Assembly: GCA_015065615.1 (NCBI GenBank)
Contig: SVPY01000025.1
Location: forward strand, 1-41,315
Direction of reading: 5' to 3'
Length of the DNA: 41,315 bases
Source: Oscillospiraceae bacterium
GTDB taxonomy: Bacteria; Bacillota; Clostridia; Oscillospirales; Acutalibacteraceae
Translations under genes and position numbers: made by a program
Notes under the pieces: model-generated
What the model was told of the DNA's origin: nothing
Databases searched by the model: none
The model's input: only the letters and a program-made list of their open reading frames with translations
Part shown: one piece after another, positions 15,230-23,487 of the stretch
Layout: the number at the start of each line of letters is the position of its first letter
Position numbering within the stretch: position 1 is the first letter of the stretch

Positions 15230-15565
15230 ATGGAAGTAAACGAATATCAAAAACAAGCTATGACTACTTTAAACCCTGAGCTTAATAAAAAAGACGTACT
15301 GATAAACAGTGTTATGGGTTTGTGCGGTGAATCGGGTGAAGCTATAGATATAGTAAAAAAGTGGCTCGCGCAGGGTCACGAGCTTGACAAAGAACGCCTT
15401 ATAAAAGAGCTGGGGGACGTGGCGTGGTATCTTGCCGAAGCTGCAACAGCCTTGGACGTACCTTTGGAAGATATTTTAAAAGCAAATATAGAAAAGCTTA
15501 AAAAAAGATACCCCGAAGGCTTCGATACCGAGAAATCCCTTGTGCGTTTACAGGGTGATTTATAA
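15230..15565 (+). CDS. MazG-like nucleotide pyrophosphohydrolase
   Basis: 111 residues, an all-alpha NTP pyrophosphatase. The metal-binding pattern is GLCGESGEAIDIVKK followed by LIKELGDVAWYLAEAA (E-x-x-E ... E-x-x-D). The family hydrolyses (d)NTPs, often damaged ones, to monophosphate and pyrophosphate, which would feed the HD nucleotidase encoded just upstream. It is translationally close to both neighbours. Confidence 0.85.
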   Translation: MEVNEYQKQAMTTLNPELNKKDVLINSVMGLCGESGEAIDIVKKWLAQGHELDKERLIKELGDVAWYLAEAATALDVPLEDILKANIEKLKKRYPEGFDTEKSLVRLQGDL

Positions 15566-15582
15566 AATAAAGGAGTTAATTT

Positions 15583-15912
15583 ATGGCGAAGCACGAATTT
15601 GGTATTATGCAGATGCCGCCCGAAAAAGGTAAGCGCTACGATAATTTTGAGCCCGATAAATATAACTGCATATCCGTTGACGATGATTATTTGGAGGGTA
15701 TTATTGGGGCTTTTAATGGTATAGAATTTTATCACCATACATTAAGCGTAAAAGAAAAGGGACTTGCTTATTGCGGGATCACCCTTATTCCGCCCGAATC
15801 CATTGATGCTTTTATTGAAGTTATCAAAAATATATACGGCTTAAAAGAGCTTTTGGCACTTTCTCAAAAAGCTCTTGAAGAAAATAAATGGATAATTCAT
15901 TTCGGTTTATAA
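15583..15912 (+). CDS. Conserved small protein of unknown function
   Basis: 109 residues with a good AAAGGAG site. Starts MAKHEFGIMQMPP, has CISVDDDYLEGII and YCGITLIPPESIDAFIEVIK, and ends VIHFG-like (WIIHFGL). It is soluble, with no membrane segment. The pattern is familiar from many Clostridia genomes, but no function is known to me. It sits 17 nt after the MazG-like gene and 4 nt before the GNAT gene, so it belongs to the operon. Confidence 0.65.
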   Translation: MAKHEFGIMQMPPEKGKRYDNFEPDKYNCISVDDDYLEGIIGAFNGIEFYHHTLSVKEKGLAYCGITLIPPESIDAFIEVIKNIYGLKELLALSQKALEENKWIIHFGL

Positions 15913-15916
15913 TACT

Positions 15917-16420
15917 ATGATTTACTTAAAAGAAGCTAATTTAAAAGATTCAGAAAAAGAATATTTATTTACTAAGGATATGCCTGTTGATGAAAACGGG
16001 CTGACTAACCCTTGGCACGATATTAGCAGGGAAGATTTTGAAAATATCGCCTTAAAAAAGATGATTTCCTATAAAGAGGGCAAAGATTTGCCTGAAGGCC
16101 ACGTGCCCGAGACCTTTTTATTCTTATGGGATGAGGATGAAATAGTAGGTCAGTTTCGTGTAAGGCATTATTTGACTGATGCTTTAAGATTGGGTGCAGG
16201 GCATATCGGATATTTTATCAAAAAGGAATTTCGAAACAAAGGCTACGGTAAAATAGGCTTAAAATTAACTTTGGAGAAAGCGAAAGAAATTATTCCCGAG
16301 GATGAAGTCTACCTGCGTGTAAATAAGGATAACATTCCTTCGCTGAAAGTGATGCTTTCTTGCGGCGGAAAAATTTGCCGCGAGGACGAAAATAAATACT
16401 ACGTGAGAATTAAAAGGTAA
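15917..16420 (+). CDS. GNAT-family N-acetyltransferase
   Basis: 167 residues. The acetyl-CoA loop is in IKKEFRNKGYGKIGLKL (R/Q-x-x-G-x-G/A), preceded by the beta strand GHIGYFI. The C-terminal VNKDNIPSLKVMLSCGG is the usual N-x-x-S motif. The ribosome site is weak, so translation is probably coupled to the gene 4 nt upstream. The acceptor substrate is unknown. Confidence 0.8.
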   Translation: MIYLKEANLKDSEKEYLFTKDMPVDENGLTNPWHDISREDFENIALKKMISYKEGKDLPEGHVPETFLFLWDEDEIVGQFRVRHYLTDALRLGAGHIGYFIKKEFRNKGYGKIGLKLTLEKAKEIIPEDEVYLRVNKDNIPSLKVMLSCGGKICREDENKYYVRIKR

Positions 16421-16457
16421 CAAAGAGGTTGCACCTTTAAAGTGCAGCCTCTTTGTT
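16419..16457. terminator. Bidirectional terminator between convergent genes
   Basis: AACAAAGAGGTTGCAC pairs with GTGCAGCCTCTTTGTT over 16 positions with one G-U. It serves both the GNAT operon and the leftward sialidase-like gene. Confidence 0.85.
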
Positions 16458-16460
16458 AGG

Positions 16461-17681
16461 TTAGTAAACCAAATCTCTGAAATTTTCTATTTTGTGTGCG
16501 CTTATCATATCTGTCTGGTGTGGGTTGAGGGCATTTTCATCGCCTGAACGGCTTAAAATAATCAAATCGTCGCCTAAAATATCCATTGAAGCATAGTGGC
16601 GGGATTCACAGGCTTTTACGCCCTTATCAACTAAGCCTGCAAACACCCAGTCAATACAGTTTTTGGAGAAGTGAAGTACCAGTCTCTGCCTTTCGTTATC
16701 AGGTAGGTCATATCTTTCTTTGGGTAAAAGAGCTGCTTTCACGGCGCTGTCCGTTGACTGTGTGCTTAAAAGCCAATAAAGCTTTGTTTTTTCGTCGTAA
16801 ATAATGTGGAATTTCATCTGACCGCCGGGGAAGGGAAAATAAACGATAGGTTTACCCGTAGGTGCTTTTTCAAAAGCGGTGGTCATAGTGCCGTCTTCAA
16901 TTTCCACAACTTTAATCATAGCGGCAATATTGGTGCTGCCCGTGTGGGCGCGCATCCAGATATGGAAGGTACAGCCCTTTTCATCATACCATATATGATT
17001 GGGGTCGGTATACTGCACCACGTTGCTTTCGAGCCATCCCATTGGGTGGTAATATCTGCCGGGCGCAACCTCTGTTACTTTATCGAATTCAAAGGGATAG
17101 AAGGGTGCGCCGAAGTAATTCAAATCCTCGGGGTTTATGCTGCTTTTAAACGTTATTTCCGAAGCAAAAGTCCAGTTTTCGCGTTTTAAAAGGTCTGTTC
17201 CTTCCTTTGCACGCATAAGCACGGGGGCTAAAACCGAAACCGCCCAGACATTTAGCTTCTCGGTTACTCTTTCCATTACAAGATATACGTTGCCTTTAGC
17301 GTGAAGCACGTTGCAGGGGGCTTGATGCCAGGAGTTTTCATCCAATACGGAAGCTTCACTCCATGTTTCGCCCTCGTCATCGGAGCGGATTATCATTAAT
17401 TTATCGTAATGGCCGATAATATACACAGAATCCCCTGAAATAAAGGGACGGGCGTGATAAAACGGAAAATTAGTTACAAAGCGCCAGGATTTACCGCCAT
17501 CGTCGGAAATATAGATATAACCGATTTTTTCGCCGTTTCTTGAATCCAAGGTATCTAATGTTGCGATAATTCTGCCTGATTTAAGAACGCAAACACCCGG
17601 GCTGTAAGTAAATATATGCTGTGGGTCAGGGGAGTGGTGTATGATGCTCATTGTTGGAGCAAGAGGAGTAATTTTATTCAT
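16461..17681 (-). CDS. BNR-repeat sialidase-like protein, cytoplasmic
   Basis: 406 residues with an AGGAAA site before ATG 17681. Two clear Asp-box repeats, YISDDGGKSWRF and RSDDEGETWSEA, mark a beta-propeller of the sialidase (GH33-like) fold. No signal peptide or anchor is present, so it should act on imported sugars. The catalytic Tyr/Glu pair cannot be confirmed by eye, and other propeller hydrolases or lyases share Asp boxes. It is transcribed alone, convergent with the GNAT operon. Confidence 0.65.
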   Translation of the reverse strand: MNKITPLAPTMSIIHHSPDPQHIFTYSPGVCVLKSGRIIATLDTLDSRNGEKIGYIYISDDGGKSWRFVTNFPFYHARPFISGDSVYIIGHYDKLMIIRSDDEGETWSEASVLDENSWHQAPCNVLHAKGNVYLVMERVTEKLNVWAVSVLAPVLMRAKEGTDLLKRENWTFASEITFKSSINPEDLNYFGAPFYPFEFDKVTEVAPGRYYHPMGWLESNVVQYTDPNHIWYDEKGCTFHIWMRAHTGSTNIAAMIKVVEIEDGTMTTAFEKAPTGKPIVYFPFPGGQMKFHIIYDEKTKLYWLLSTQSTDSAVKAALLPKERYDLPDNERQRLVLHFSKNCIDWVFAGLVDKGVKACESRHYASMDILGDDLIILSRSGDENALNPHQTDMISAHKIENFRDLVY

Positions 17682-17845
17682 AACGTTTTTCCTGTAAAAT
17701 TTCTTTATCTGAATTTAATAATATTATATTTTATAAATTCTGTCAATCTATGAGATTCGTTATAGGAGTATAAAAACGTTAAAATCGCAGTGACACGAAA
17801 AGTGTCGGGGTTTGTGACGGGGTTATTCTTTATAAAAAGCTGAAT

Positions 17846-17878
17846 CTCCTTTAAAATAAAAGAAAAGTTTTAAAGGAG
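17846..17878 (+). promoter_or_regulatory. Hairpin that buries the ribosome site of the PAP2 gene
   Basis: CTCCTTTAAAA (17846-17856) and TTTTAAAGGAG (17868-17878) form an 11-bp perfect stem with an 11-nt A-rich loop. The right arm contains AAAGGAG, the Shine-Dalgarno site of ATG 17887. When folded, the site would be closed to ribosomes. AU-rich stems of this kind are typical of RNA thermometers. Confidence 0.65.
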
Positions 17879-17886
17879 TTATAAGT

Positions 17887-18558
17887 ATGAAACAGAAAAA
17901 CAAAAGAATATTAATAAACGGTGTTATATCGATTTTACTGTTTATAATCTGGACGGCGCTTGTTATGAATTTTGACGTAAAAGCAATCGGCGTAAACGGC
18001 ACAGAGGTAGGATTTTCGGGCATTAATAAATTCTTTCACGGCTTGACGGGTGTGAATCTTCTTTTATATAATATAACCGACTGGCTAGGGCTTGTGCCTT
18101 TATTCGTGTGTTTCATATTCGGCTTTATGGGTCTTACTCAGCTTTTTAAAAGAAAAAGCTTATTTAAAGTGGATATGGACATTGTTCTTTTAGGGGTCTA
18201 TTATATTATAGTAGTATTTTGTTATTTGATTTTTGAAATGATACCTATAAACTACAGACCTATACTGATAAGCGGATTTATGGAGGCTTCTTACCCCTCG
18301 TCCACCACCTTGCTTGTATTAAGCGTTATGCCGACTCTTAATTTTCAGATAAACAAAAGACTTGAAAATCCTTTATTAAAGAATATAACGGGAACTGCGT
18401 CGGTAATATTTTCACTTTTTATGGTTGCGGGCAGGCTTATTTCAGGGGTTCATTGGTTTACGGATATTATAGGTTCAGTTTTACTGAGTACGGGACTTTA
18501 CTATTTATATAAAGCGGCAGCTTTGCTAACGGGGAGTGAAAATAATGGAATTCGGTGA
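17887..18558 (+). CDS. PAP2-family membrane phosphatase
   Basis: 223 residues with about six membrane helices. The three PAP2 motifs are visible: YRPIL, then SYPSSTTL (usually PSGH), then GRLISGVHWFTDIIGS, which holds the Arg, the catalytic His and the Asp. The second motif lacks the usual His, which is also seen in some family members. Likely substrates are lipid phosphates or undecaprenyl pyrophosphate at the outer face. The following XRE gene starts inside its end. Translation is probably controlled by the hairpin at 17846-17878. Confidence 0.8.
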   Translation: MKQKNKRILINGVISILLFIIWTALVMNFDVKAIGVNGTEVGFSGINKFFHGLTGVNLLLYNITDWLGLVPLFVCFIFGFMGLTQLFKRKSLFKVDMDIVLLGVYYIIVVFCYLIFEMIPINYRPILISGFMEASYPSSTTLLVLSVMPTLNFQINKRLENPLLKNITGTASVIFSLFMVAGRLISGVHWFTDIIGSVLLSTGLYYLYKAAALLTGSENNGIR

Positions 18559-19162
18559 AAAACTGCAGAGTTTAAGAAAACAGAAGGGTCTTACTCAGGA
18601 AGAGCTTTCCAAGGCTCTTTACGTGTCAAGAACCGCCGTATCGAAATGGGAATCGGGTAAGGGATACCCCAATATCGACTCCTTGAAGGAGATATCGGGG
18701 TATTTTTCCGTTTCAATTGACGATCTGTTAAGCGGCGAGAAGCTTTTAAATATTGCGGAAAAAGAAAACAGAGCCAATATAAAAAATATTTGCAGTGTTA
18801 TATTTGCTATGGCGGATATTTCCTTTATATTGCTTATTTTACTTCCCTTATATCCTTATAAATCAGAAAATTACGTTTATTCGGTAAATTTATTAAACTA
18901 CGGGCAAATATCGGATCTTAAAATTACCGTATATTGGATATTCTTTTTCTTGCTTATAATACTGGGAATTTTAAAATTTATACTTATAAAAATAAATAAT
19001 GAAAATTTAAAAAAGGCTTTTACCTATATTTCTTTGGGTGTTAATATAATCCTCGTTTTGTTTTTAGCTCTGTCAAGGGAAGCTTACGCCTCAGTAATAA
19101 CGTTTTTAATTTTAACTGCCAAAGGCTTTATATTTTTAAAGCAGGAAAAAAACGATAAATAA
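18545..19162 (+). CDS. XRE-family regulator with membrane C-terminus
   Basis: 205 residues from ATG 18545, 8 nt after GGGGAG; the earlier GTG at 18536 overlaps that site. Residues 3-60 are an XRE helix-turn-helix (LRKQKGLTQEELSKALYVSRTAVSKWESG). Four hydrophobic helices fill the rest (about 85-103, 127-146, 155-173, 178-197). It overlaps the PAP2 gene by 14 nt, so it likely regulates or senses the same envelope process. A terminator follows. Confidence 0.8.
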   Translation: MEFGEKLQSLRKQKGLTQEELSKALYVSRTAVSKWESGKGYPNIDSLKEISGYFSVSIDDLLSGEKLLNIAEKENRANIKNICSVIFAMADISFILLILLPLYPYKSENYVYSVNLLNYGQISDLKITVYWIFFFLLIILGILKFILIKINNENLKKAFTYISLGVNIILVLFLALSREAYASVITFLILTAKGFIFLKQEKNDK

Positions 19163-19167
19163 AGAAT

Positions 19168-19199
19168 GCTTGCCGAATAAAAAATTCGGCAGGCTTTTT
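19168..19199 (+). terminator. Intrinsic terminator
   Basis: GCTTGCCGAAT pairs with ATTCGGCAGGC with one G-U, followed by TTTTTG. Confidence 0.85.
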
Positions 19200-19235
19200 G
19201 TTTTTGCGGAAAAATTATCGGCAGTTTTCCCGAAC

Positions 19236-19264
19236 TTGAAAAGCATGGAAGAATGTGTTAAAAT
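19236..19264 (+). promoter_or_regulatory. Promoter of the LCM-type methyltransferase
   Basis: TTGAAA at 19236-19241, 17-nt spacer, TAAAAT at 19259-19264. Confidence 0.65.
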
Positions 19265-19293
19265 AAACAGAATTAAAAGAAAAAGGTGATGTT

Positions 19294-20079
19294 ATGAACG
19301 AAGTTAATAAAACTTTATATATCCCTCTTTACGGCAAAGCTTTTGTAAGCGGTAAAAATATTATATTAAAAGATAAAAAAGCGGAAGAAATCTGGGGAGA
19401 GGTTCAATTCCCCCTGAAAAGTAAATCTAAGTCCAAATTCCTTGCTTACTATATGGGTATGAGGGCGAAGGTGTTTGATAATTATGTTTGCAGTGAAGCT
19501 GATAAAAAGAGCCTTATCATTCATTTAGGCTGCGGACTTGACAGCCGAAACGAAAGAACTGCTCTTAAAAATAAATGGTACGACGTGGATTTCCCAGAGG
19601 TAATAGCTGAGAGGAAAATCTATTTTACGGAGAATGAATCTTATAAAATGATATCTTCCGATATAAGAGACAAAAAGTGGCTTGAAGAAATAGACGAAAA
19701 TAAGAGCGCGGTTATATTAATGGAAGGTATTTCCATGTATCTTAAAGAAGATGAACTCAGAGAGCTTTTTGCGAACATCTCAGATCATTTTGAAAATGTT
19801 AAGATATTTATGGATGCTTACAGCGGCTTTGCCGCAAAGGCGTCAAAATATAAAAATCCCGTAAATGAAGTGGGCGTAAGCGAAGTTTTCGGAATTGATG
19901 AGCCGAAGGTTTTGGAAAATGATAAAATAAAGTTTATTAAAGAATGGGAGATAACTCCCGATTATTTGATAAATGAATTAAAAGGCTTCGAAAAAGCAAT
20001 TTTTAAAAAGCTTTACGGCGGAAGTATCTCTAAAAAGCTTTACAAACTTTATGAATTTAAGCAGGAAGATAAAGCTTAA
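19294..20079 (+). CDS. Leucine carboxyl methyltransferase-family (LCM) SAM methyltransferase
   Basis: 261 residues, with AAAAAGGTG before the ATG. The N-terminal part has the family features FLAYYMGMRAKVFDNYV, LIIHLGCGLDSRNER (SAM loop), YDVDFPEVIAERK and VILMEGISMYLKEDEL. Bacterial members are related to polyketide O-methyltransferases such as Tcmp/PpmA-type proteins and probably act on small molecules. It is monocistronic by its promoter and the separate promoter of the next gene. Confidence 0.8.
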   Translation: MNEVNKTLYIPLYGKAFVSGKNIILKDKKAEEIWGEVQFPLKSKSKSKFLAYYMGMRAKVFDNYVCSEADKKSLIIHLGCGLDSRNERTALKNKWYDVDFPEVIAERKIYFTENESYKMISSDIRDKKWLEEIDENKSAVILMEGISMYLKEDELRELFANISDHFENVKIFMDAYSGFAAKASKYKNPVNEVGVSEVFGIDEPKVLENDKIKFIKEWEITPDYLINELKGFEKAIFKKLYGGSISKKLYKLYEFKQEDKA

Positions 20080-20087
20080 ATAATAAC

Positions 20088-20116
20088 TTGAATTTTATTT
20101 TATATTGTGATATTAT
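20088..20116 (+). promoter_or_regulatory. Promoter of the NSS transporter
   Basis: TTGAAT at 20088-20093, 17-nt spacer, TATTAT at 20111-20116. It begins 8 nt after the previous stop, showing that the upstream extension of the transporter frame is not coding. Confidence 0.7.
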
Positions 20117-20159
20117 AATTAAATCTTTATGCAAAAAATCCATAAGGAGGGTTTATTTA

Positions 20160-21563
20160 ATGGAAAATCAGCAGAAGAGAAGTAATTTTACGGGCTCTAT
20201 CGGCTTTGTTCTTGCAGCTGCAGGAAGTGCCGTAGGTCTTGGTAATATTTGGCGATTCCCTTATCTGGCAGCAAAGGACGGCGGCGGTGTTTTCCTTTTA
20301 TGCTATATAATATTGGCGCTTACTTTTGGTTTTACACTTCTTACAACCGAAATAGCAATAGGCAGAAAAACAGGTCAGAGTCCTTTAACAGCTTATAAAC
20401 AGTTAAGCAGTAAATGGGGATGGATAGGTTATTTAGCTGTTATTATCCCAGGTTTGATTCTTCCGTACTACAGCGCTATAGGCGGTTGGATTTTTAAATA
20501 TCTTTTCTCCTACGTAAGCGGCGGAGCTAAAGATATGATGAGCGACAGCTACTTTACAGGATTTATAACAAGCCAGTGGGAACCTATTTTCTGGTTCGTT
20601 TTATTCATTGGTGCCACTACTTTTGTAGTTTATAAGGGTGTTAATTCCGGTATTGAGAAGCTTTCTAAAATTTTGATGCCTGCACTTTTAGTGTTAATTA
20701 TTGCTATTGCGGTGTTCTCATTAACACTAAGCCACACTGATGAAAACGGTGTAACCAGAACAGGTCTTGAAGGCTTTATGGTATACGTTATTCCTGATTT
20801 TACGGGAATGACTTTTGATAAGTTTATTACAATTCTTATGGACGCTATGGGTCAGCTTTTCTACTCCATAAGCGTTGCTATGGGTATTATGATAACTTAC
20901 GGTTCTTACGTTAAAAATGAAACCAACCTTTCCAAATCCGTAAACCAGATAGAAATCTTCGATACTATAGTAGCTTTTCTTGCAGGTATGATGATAATTC
21001 CTGCTGTTTATGCATTCAGAGGCGTTGAGGGCATGGCTAAAGGCGGCCCCAGCCTTATGTTTGTTTCACTTCCCAAAGTATTTGGTGCAATGGGAGATAT
21101 CGGTGTAGTTGTTGCTGTAATCTTCTTTATAATGGTTATTTTTGCCGCTTTAACTTCCTCCATATCAATTATGGAAGCTCTTGTTTCCAGCGCTATGGAT
21201 AAGCTTCATACATCAAGAAAAAAATCAACCTTACTTGTTGCTTTGATAGCCCTTGTTTTAGGCTTGGTGGTTTGCTTAGGCTATAATATTTTCTATTTCG
21301 ATTTAACTCTTCCCAACGGTACTGTAGGCCAGATTCTTGACTTGCTTGATTATATCAGCAACTACGTTCTTATGCCCGTTGTGGCTATAGCTACCTGCAT
21401 TCTTATCGGATGGGTGGTTAAACCCAAAACAATTATCGACGAGGTAACCCTTAACGGTGAAAAATTCTCAAGACGCCAGCTTTATAACGTTATGATCAAA
21501 TTCGTTACTCCCGTTATGCTTTTATTCCTTCTCTTACAGTCTTTAGGCATATTCAAATATTAA
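20160..21563 (+). CDS. Sodium-dependent transporter, NSS/SNF family
   Basis: 467 residues with about 11-12 membrane helices, from ATG 20160 after AAGGAGGG. The N-terminal signature GSIGFVLAAAGSAVGLGNIWRFPYLAAKDGGGVF is the first NSS helix with its Na+ and substrate residues. The family imports amino acids or related amines with sodium. Bacterial short members with 11 helices are typical of tryptophan or other neutral amino acid uptake (TnaT, MhsT). The specificity cannot be read here. A terminator follows directly. Confidence 0.9.
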   Translation: MENQQKRSNFTGSIGFVLAAAGSAVGLGNIWRFPYLAAKDGGGVFLLCYIILALTFGFTLLTTEIAIGRKTGQSPLTAYKQLSSKWGWIGYLAVIIPGLILPYYSAIGGWIFKYLFSYVSGGAKDMMSDSYFTGFITSQWEPIFWFVLFIGATTFVVYKGVNSGIEKLSKILMPALLVLIIAIAVFSLTLSHTDENGVTRTGLEGFMVYVIPDFTGMTFDKFITILMDAMGQLFYSISVAMGIMITYGSYVKNETNLSKSVNQIEIFDTIVAFLAGMMIIPAVYAFRGVEGMAKGGPSLMFVSLPKVFGAMGDIGVVVAVIFFIMVIFAALTSSISIMEALVSSAMDKLHTSRKKSTLLVALIALVLGLVVCLGYNIFYFDLTLPNGTVGQILDLLDYISNYVLMPVVAIATCILIGWVVKPKTIIDEVTLNGEKFSRRQLYNVMIKFVTPVMLLFLLLQSLGIFKY

Positions 21564-21569
21564 ATCGGT

Positions 21570-21597
21570 AAAGGGTTCCTTCGGGAACCCTTTTTAC
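21570..21597 (+). terminator. Intrinsic terminator after the transporter
   Basis: AAAGGGTTCC, tetraloop TTCG, GGAACCCTTT, then TT. Confidence 0.9.
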
Positions 21598-21680
21598 AAT
21601 AAATAGAAGTTGTAAAGAAAAATAAATTGTGTTAAGCTTATATAGTAATGTAAAACGTAATAAAAGAAAGGTAAGATTTT

Positions 21681-22700
21681 ATGGATAACAGAAAATGGTT
21701 TAAAGAAGCAGGCTACGGTATGATGGCTCATTGGGGGCTTTATTCCCTTTTAGCAGGTGAATATAAAAACAGAAGGGTACACGACTATGCAGAGTGGATT
21801 CAGAGCTTTATGACCATTCCAAACGAAGAATACGCTCTTCTGGCAAAAAGCTTTAATCCCGTATACTTTAATGCGGATGAATGGATAAAGCTTTGTAAGG
21901 ATGCGGGAATGAAGTATTTCGTATTTACCTCAAAGCATCACGACGGTTTCGCTTTATATCACTCAAAGGTGGATAAATTTAACGTAGTGGACGCCACTCC
22001 CTTTAAACGCGACGTTGTAGGGGAGCTTGCCGAAGCCTGTTACAAATACGGTATAAAATTAGGTCTTTACTACTCTCAGGAGCTTGACTGGCACCATGAA
22101 CACGGCGGCGGTTACGATCAGTTTGCACCTTGCTCAGGTACTTCCTGGGATAATAACTGGGATTATCCCGACAGAAGCAAAAAGAATTTTGATATATGTT
22201 TTGAAGAAAAAATCAAGCCACAGGTAAAGGAAATTCTTACAAATTACGGCGATTTGTGCCTTATCTGGTTCGACGTACCTCACACGATTAAGCCCGGGCA
22301 GAGCTTGGAGCTTAATAAAATGGTTAAAGAATACCAGCCCGATTGCCTTATAAATTCAAGAATAGGTAACGGCGCTTACGACTACGTTTCCTTAGGCGAT
22401 AACGAATACCCCACCGAGAAACCTACGGGCAAGGAATCGGGCGACCCTAATTCTTTGGGCGGATATAAATATTCTCCTTACGGACTTTATGAGTCTGCAG
22501 GTACTTTAAACAGTTCATGGGGATTTAAATATTACGACCAGAACTGGATTACTCCCGAAACGGTAGCTGAAAGACGCGGGAAGATGAACAGCCTCGGTAT
22601 CAATTATCTTTTGAACGTAGGCCCCGACGGTCTTGGCAGAATTCCTTCATTCTCCAAAGAAATTTTATTAAAAGCTGAAGAAATTTTTAAAAATAAATAA
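21681..22700 (+). CDS. Alpha-L-fucosidase-like GH29 enzyme, cytoplasmic
   Basis: 339 residues, GAAAGG site. GH29 features: WFKEAGYGMMAHWGLYSL near the N-terminus, FTSKHHDGFALYHS (the HHDGF motif), GLYYSQELDWHH, and LCLIWFDVPHT where the Asp is the expected nucleophile. The C-terminal beta-sandwich found in secreted members is absent, and there is no signal peptide, so the enzyme should act inside the cell on short imported oligosaccharides. Some short GH29 members have other activities, so the substrate is not certain. Confidence 0.85.
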   Translation: MDNRKWFKEAGYGMMAHWGLYSLLAGEYKNRRVHDYAEWIQSFMTIPNEEYALLAKSFNPVYFNADEWIKLCKDAGMKYFVFTSKHHDGFALYHSKVDKFNVVDATPFKRDVVGELAEACYKYGIKLGLYYSQELDWHHEHGGGYDQFAPCSGTSWDNNWDYPDRSKKNFDICFEEKIKPQVKEILTNYGDLCLIWFDVPHTIKPGQSLELNKMVKEYQPDCLINSRIGNGAYDYVSLGDNEYPTEKPTGKESGDPNSLGGYKYSPYGLYESAGTLNSSWGFKYYDQNWITPETVAERRGKMNSLGINYLLNVGPDGLGRIPSFSKEILLKAEEIFKNK

Positions 22701-22708
22701 AAATTTTT

Positions 22709-22728
22709 TCAAAAACAGATGTTTTTGA
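22709..22728 (+). terminator. Hairpin after the fucosidase gene
   Basis: TCAAAAAC, loop AGAT, GTTTTTGA: 8 bp. The following T content is moderate, so termination may be partial. Confidence 0.5.
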
Positions 22729-22735
22729 TCCCGTT

Positions 22736-22763
22736 TTGATGCTTTTTTTTATTACAATATATT
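22736..22763 (+). promoter_or_regulatory. Candidate promoter of the two-component operon
   Basis: TTGATG at 22736-22741, 16-nt spacer, TATATT at 22758-22763, 30 nt before the start codon. Confidence 0.5.
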
Positions 22764-22792
22764 CAGAAGAAAAAAATGAAAGAAGAATCAGA

Positions 22793-23446
22793 ATGATAAA
22801 TATACTTATTGCTGAAGATAATGAATATATAGCAACTCTTATAAAATTAAGCCTTAAGCAGATGGGGTATTATTGCGACGTAGCCTATGACGGCGAAGAG
22901 GCTGCCAATATGGCGGAAAAGAAAACCTACGACCTTGTGCTTCTGGATGTAATGATGCCTAAAATCGACGGCTTTACTCTTTTTGATTATATACACCAGC
23001 TCAAAATTCCCGTAATATTTATTACGGCAAAAAACTCGGTAAACGACAGAGTAAAGGGCCTTAAAATGGGCGCGGATGATTACATCGTGAAGCCTTTTGA
23101 AGTTCTTGAATTGCAGGCAAGGGTAGAAGTTGTTTTAAGAAGATACAATAAAACTTCGCAGATAATAAATATCGGCGGCCTTGAAATAGATACAGATACT
23201 TTGACGGTAAGAAAAGACGGTGAAATTTTACGCTTAACTCCCAAAGAGTACGAATTGCTCGTATTTTTGGCAAGAAACCCGGGTAAGGCTTTGTACCGCG
23301 AGACTATTTACGAGCGCGTATGGGGCGGTGAGCTTGAGTACGGCAGTAAAACCGTAGACCTTCATATTCAAAGGCTGAGAAAGAAAGCCGGATGGGAAAA
23401 ACGGCTTGTATCGGTAAGTAAAATAGGTTATAAACTGGAATTATAA
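22793..23446 (+). CDS. OmpR-family response regulator
   Basis: 217 residues from ATG 22793 (MINILIAEDN). The receiver domain has the acidic pair E8-D9, phospho-acceptor D52 in LVLLDVMMPK, and the Lys in YIVKPFE. The C-terminal winged helix contains LTPKEYELLVFLARNPG and VDLHIQRLRKK. It is followed after 41 nt by the histidine kinase and three membrane-anchored proteins, all rightward. The earlier in-frame ATG at 22736 overlaps the candidate promoter and was not used. Confidence 0.9.
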   Translation: MINILIAEDNEYIATLIKLSLKQMGYYCDVAYDGEEAANMAEKKTYDLVLLDVMMPKIDGFTLFDYIHQLKIPVIFITAKNSVNDRVKGLKMGADDYIVKPFEVLELQARVEVVLRRYNKTSQIINIGGLEIDTDTLTVRKDGEILRLTPKEYELLVFLARNPGKALYRETIYERVWGGELEYGSKTVDLHIQRLRKKAGWEKRLVSVSKIGYKLEL

Positions 23447-23487
23447 TTAAGGGAAAACTGCCGTGAGGGCGGCAGAAAAGGTACAAA

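Noticed and set aside
20088-20159. N-terminal extension of the NSS transporter
   Set aside because: The stretch contains the promoter boxes at 20088-20116, and the best ribosome site serves ATG 20160.
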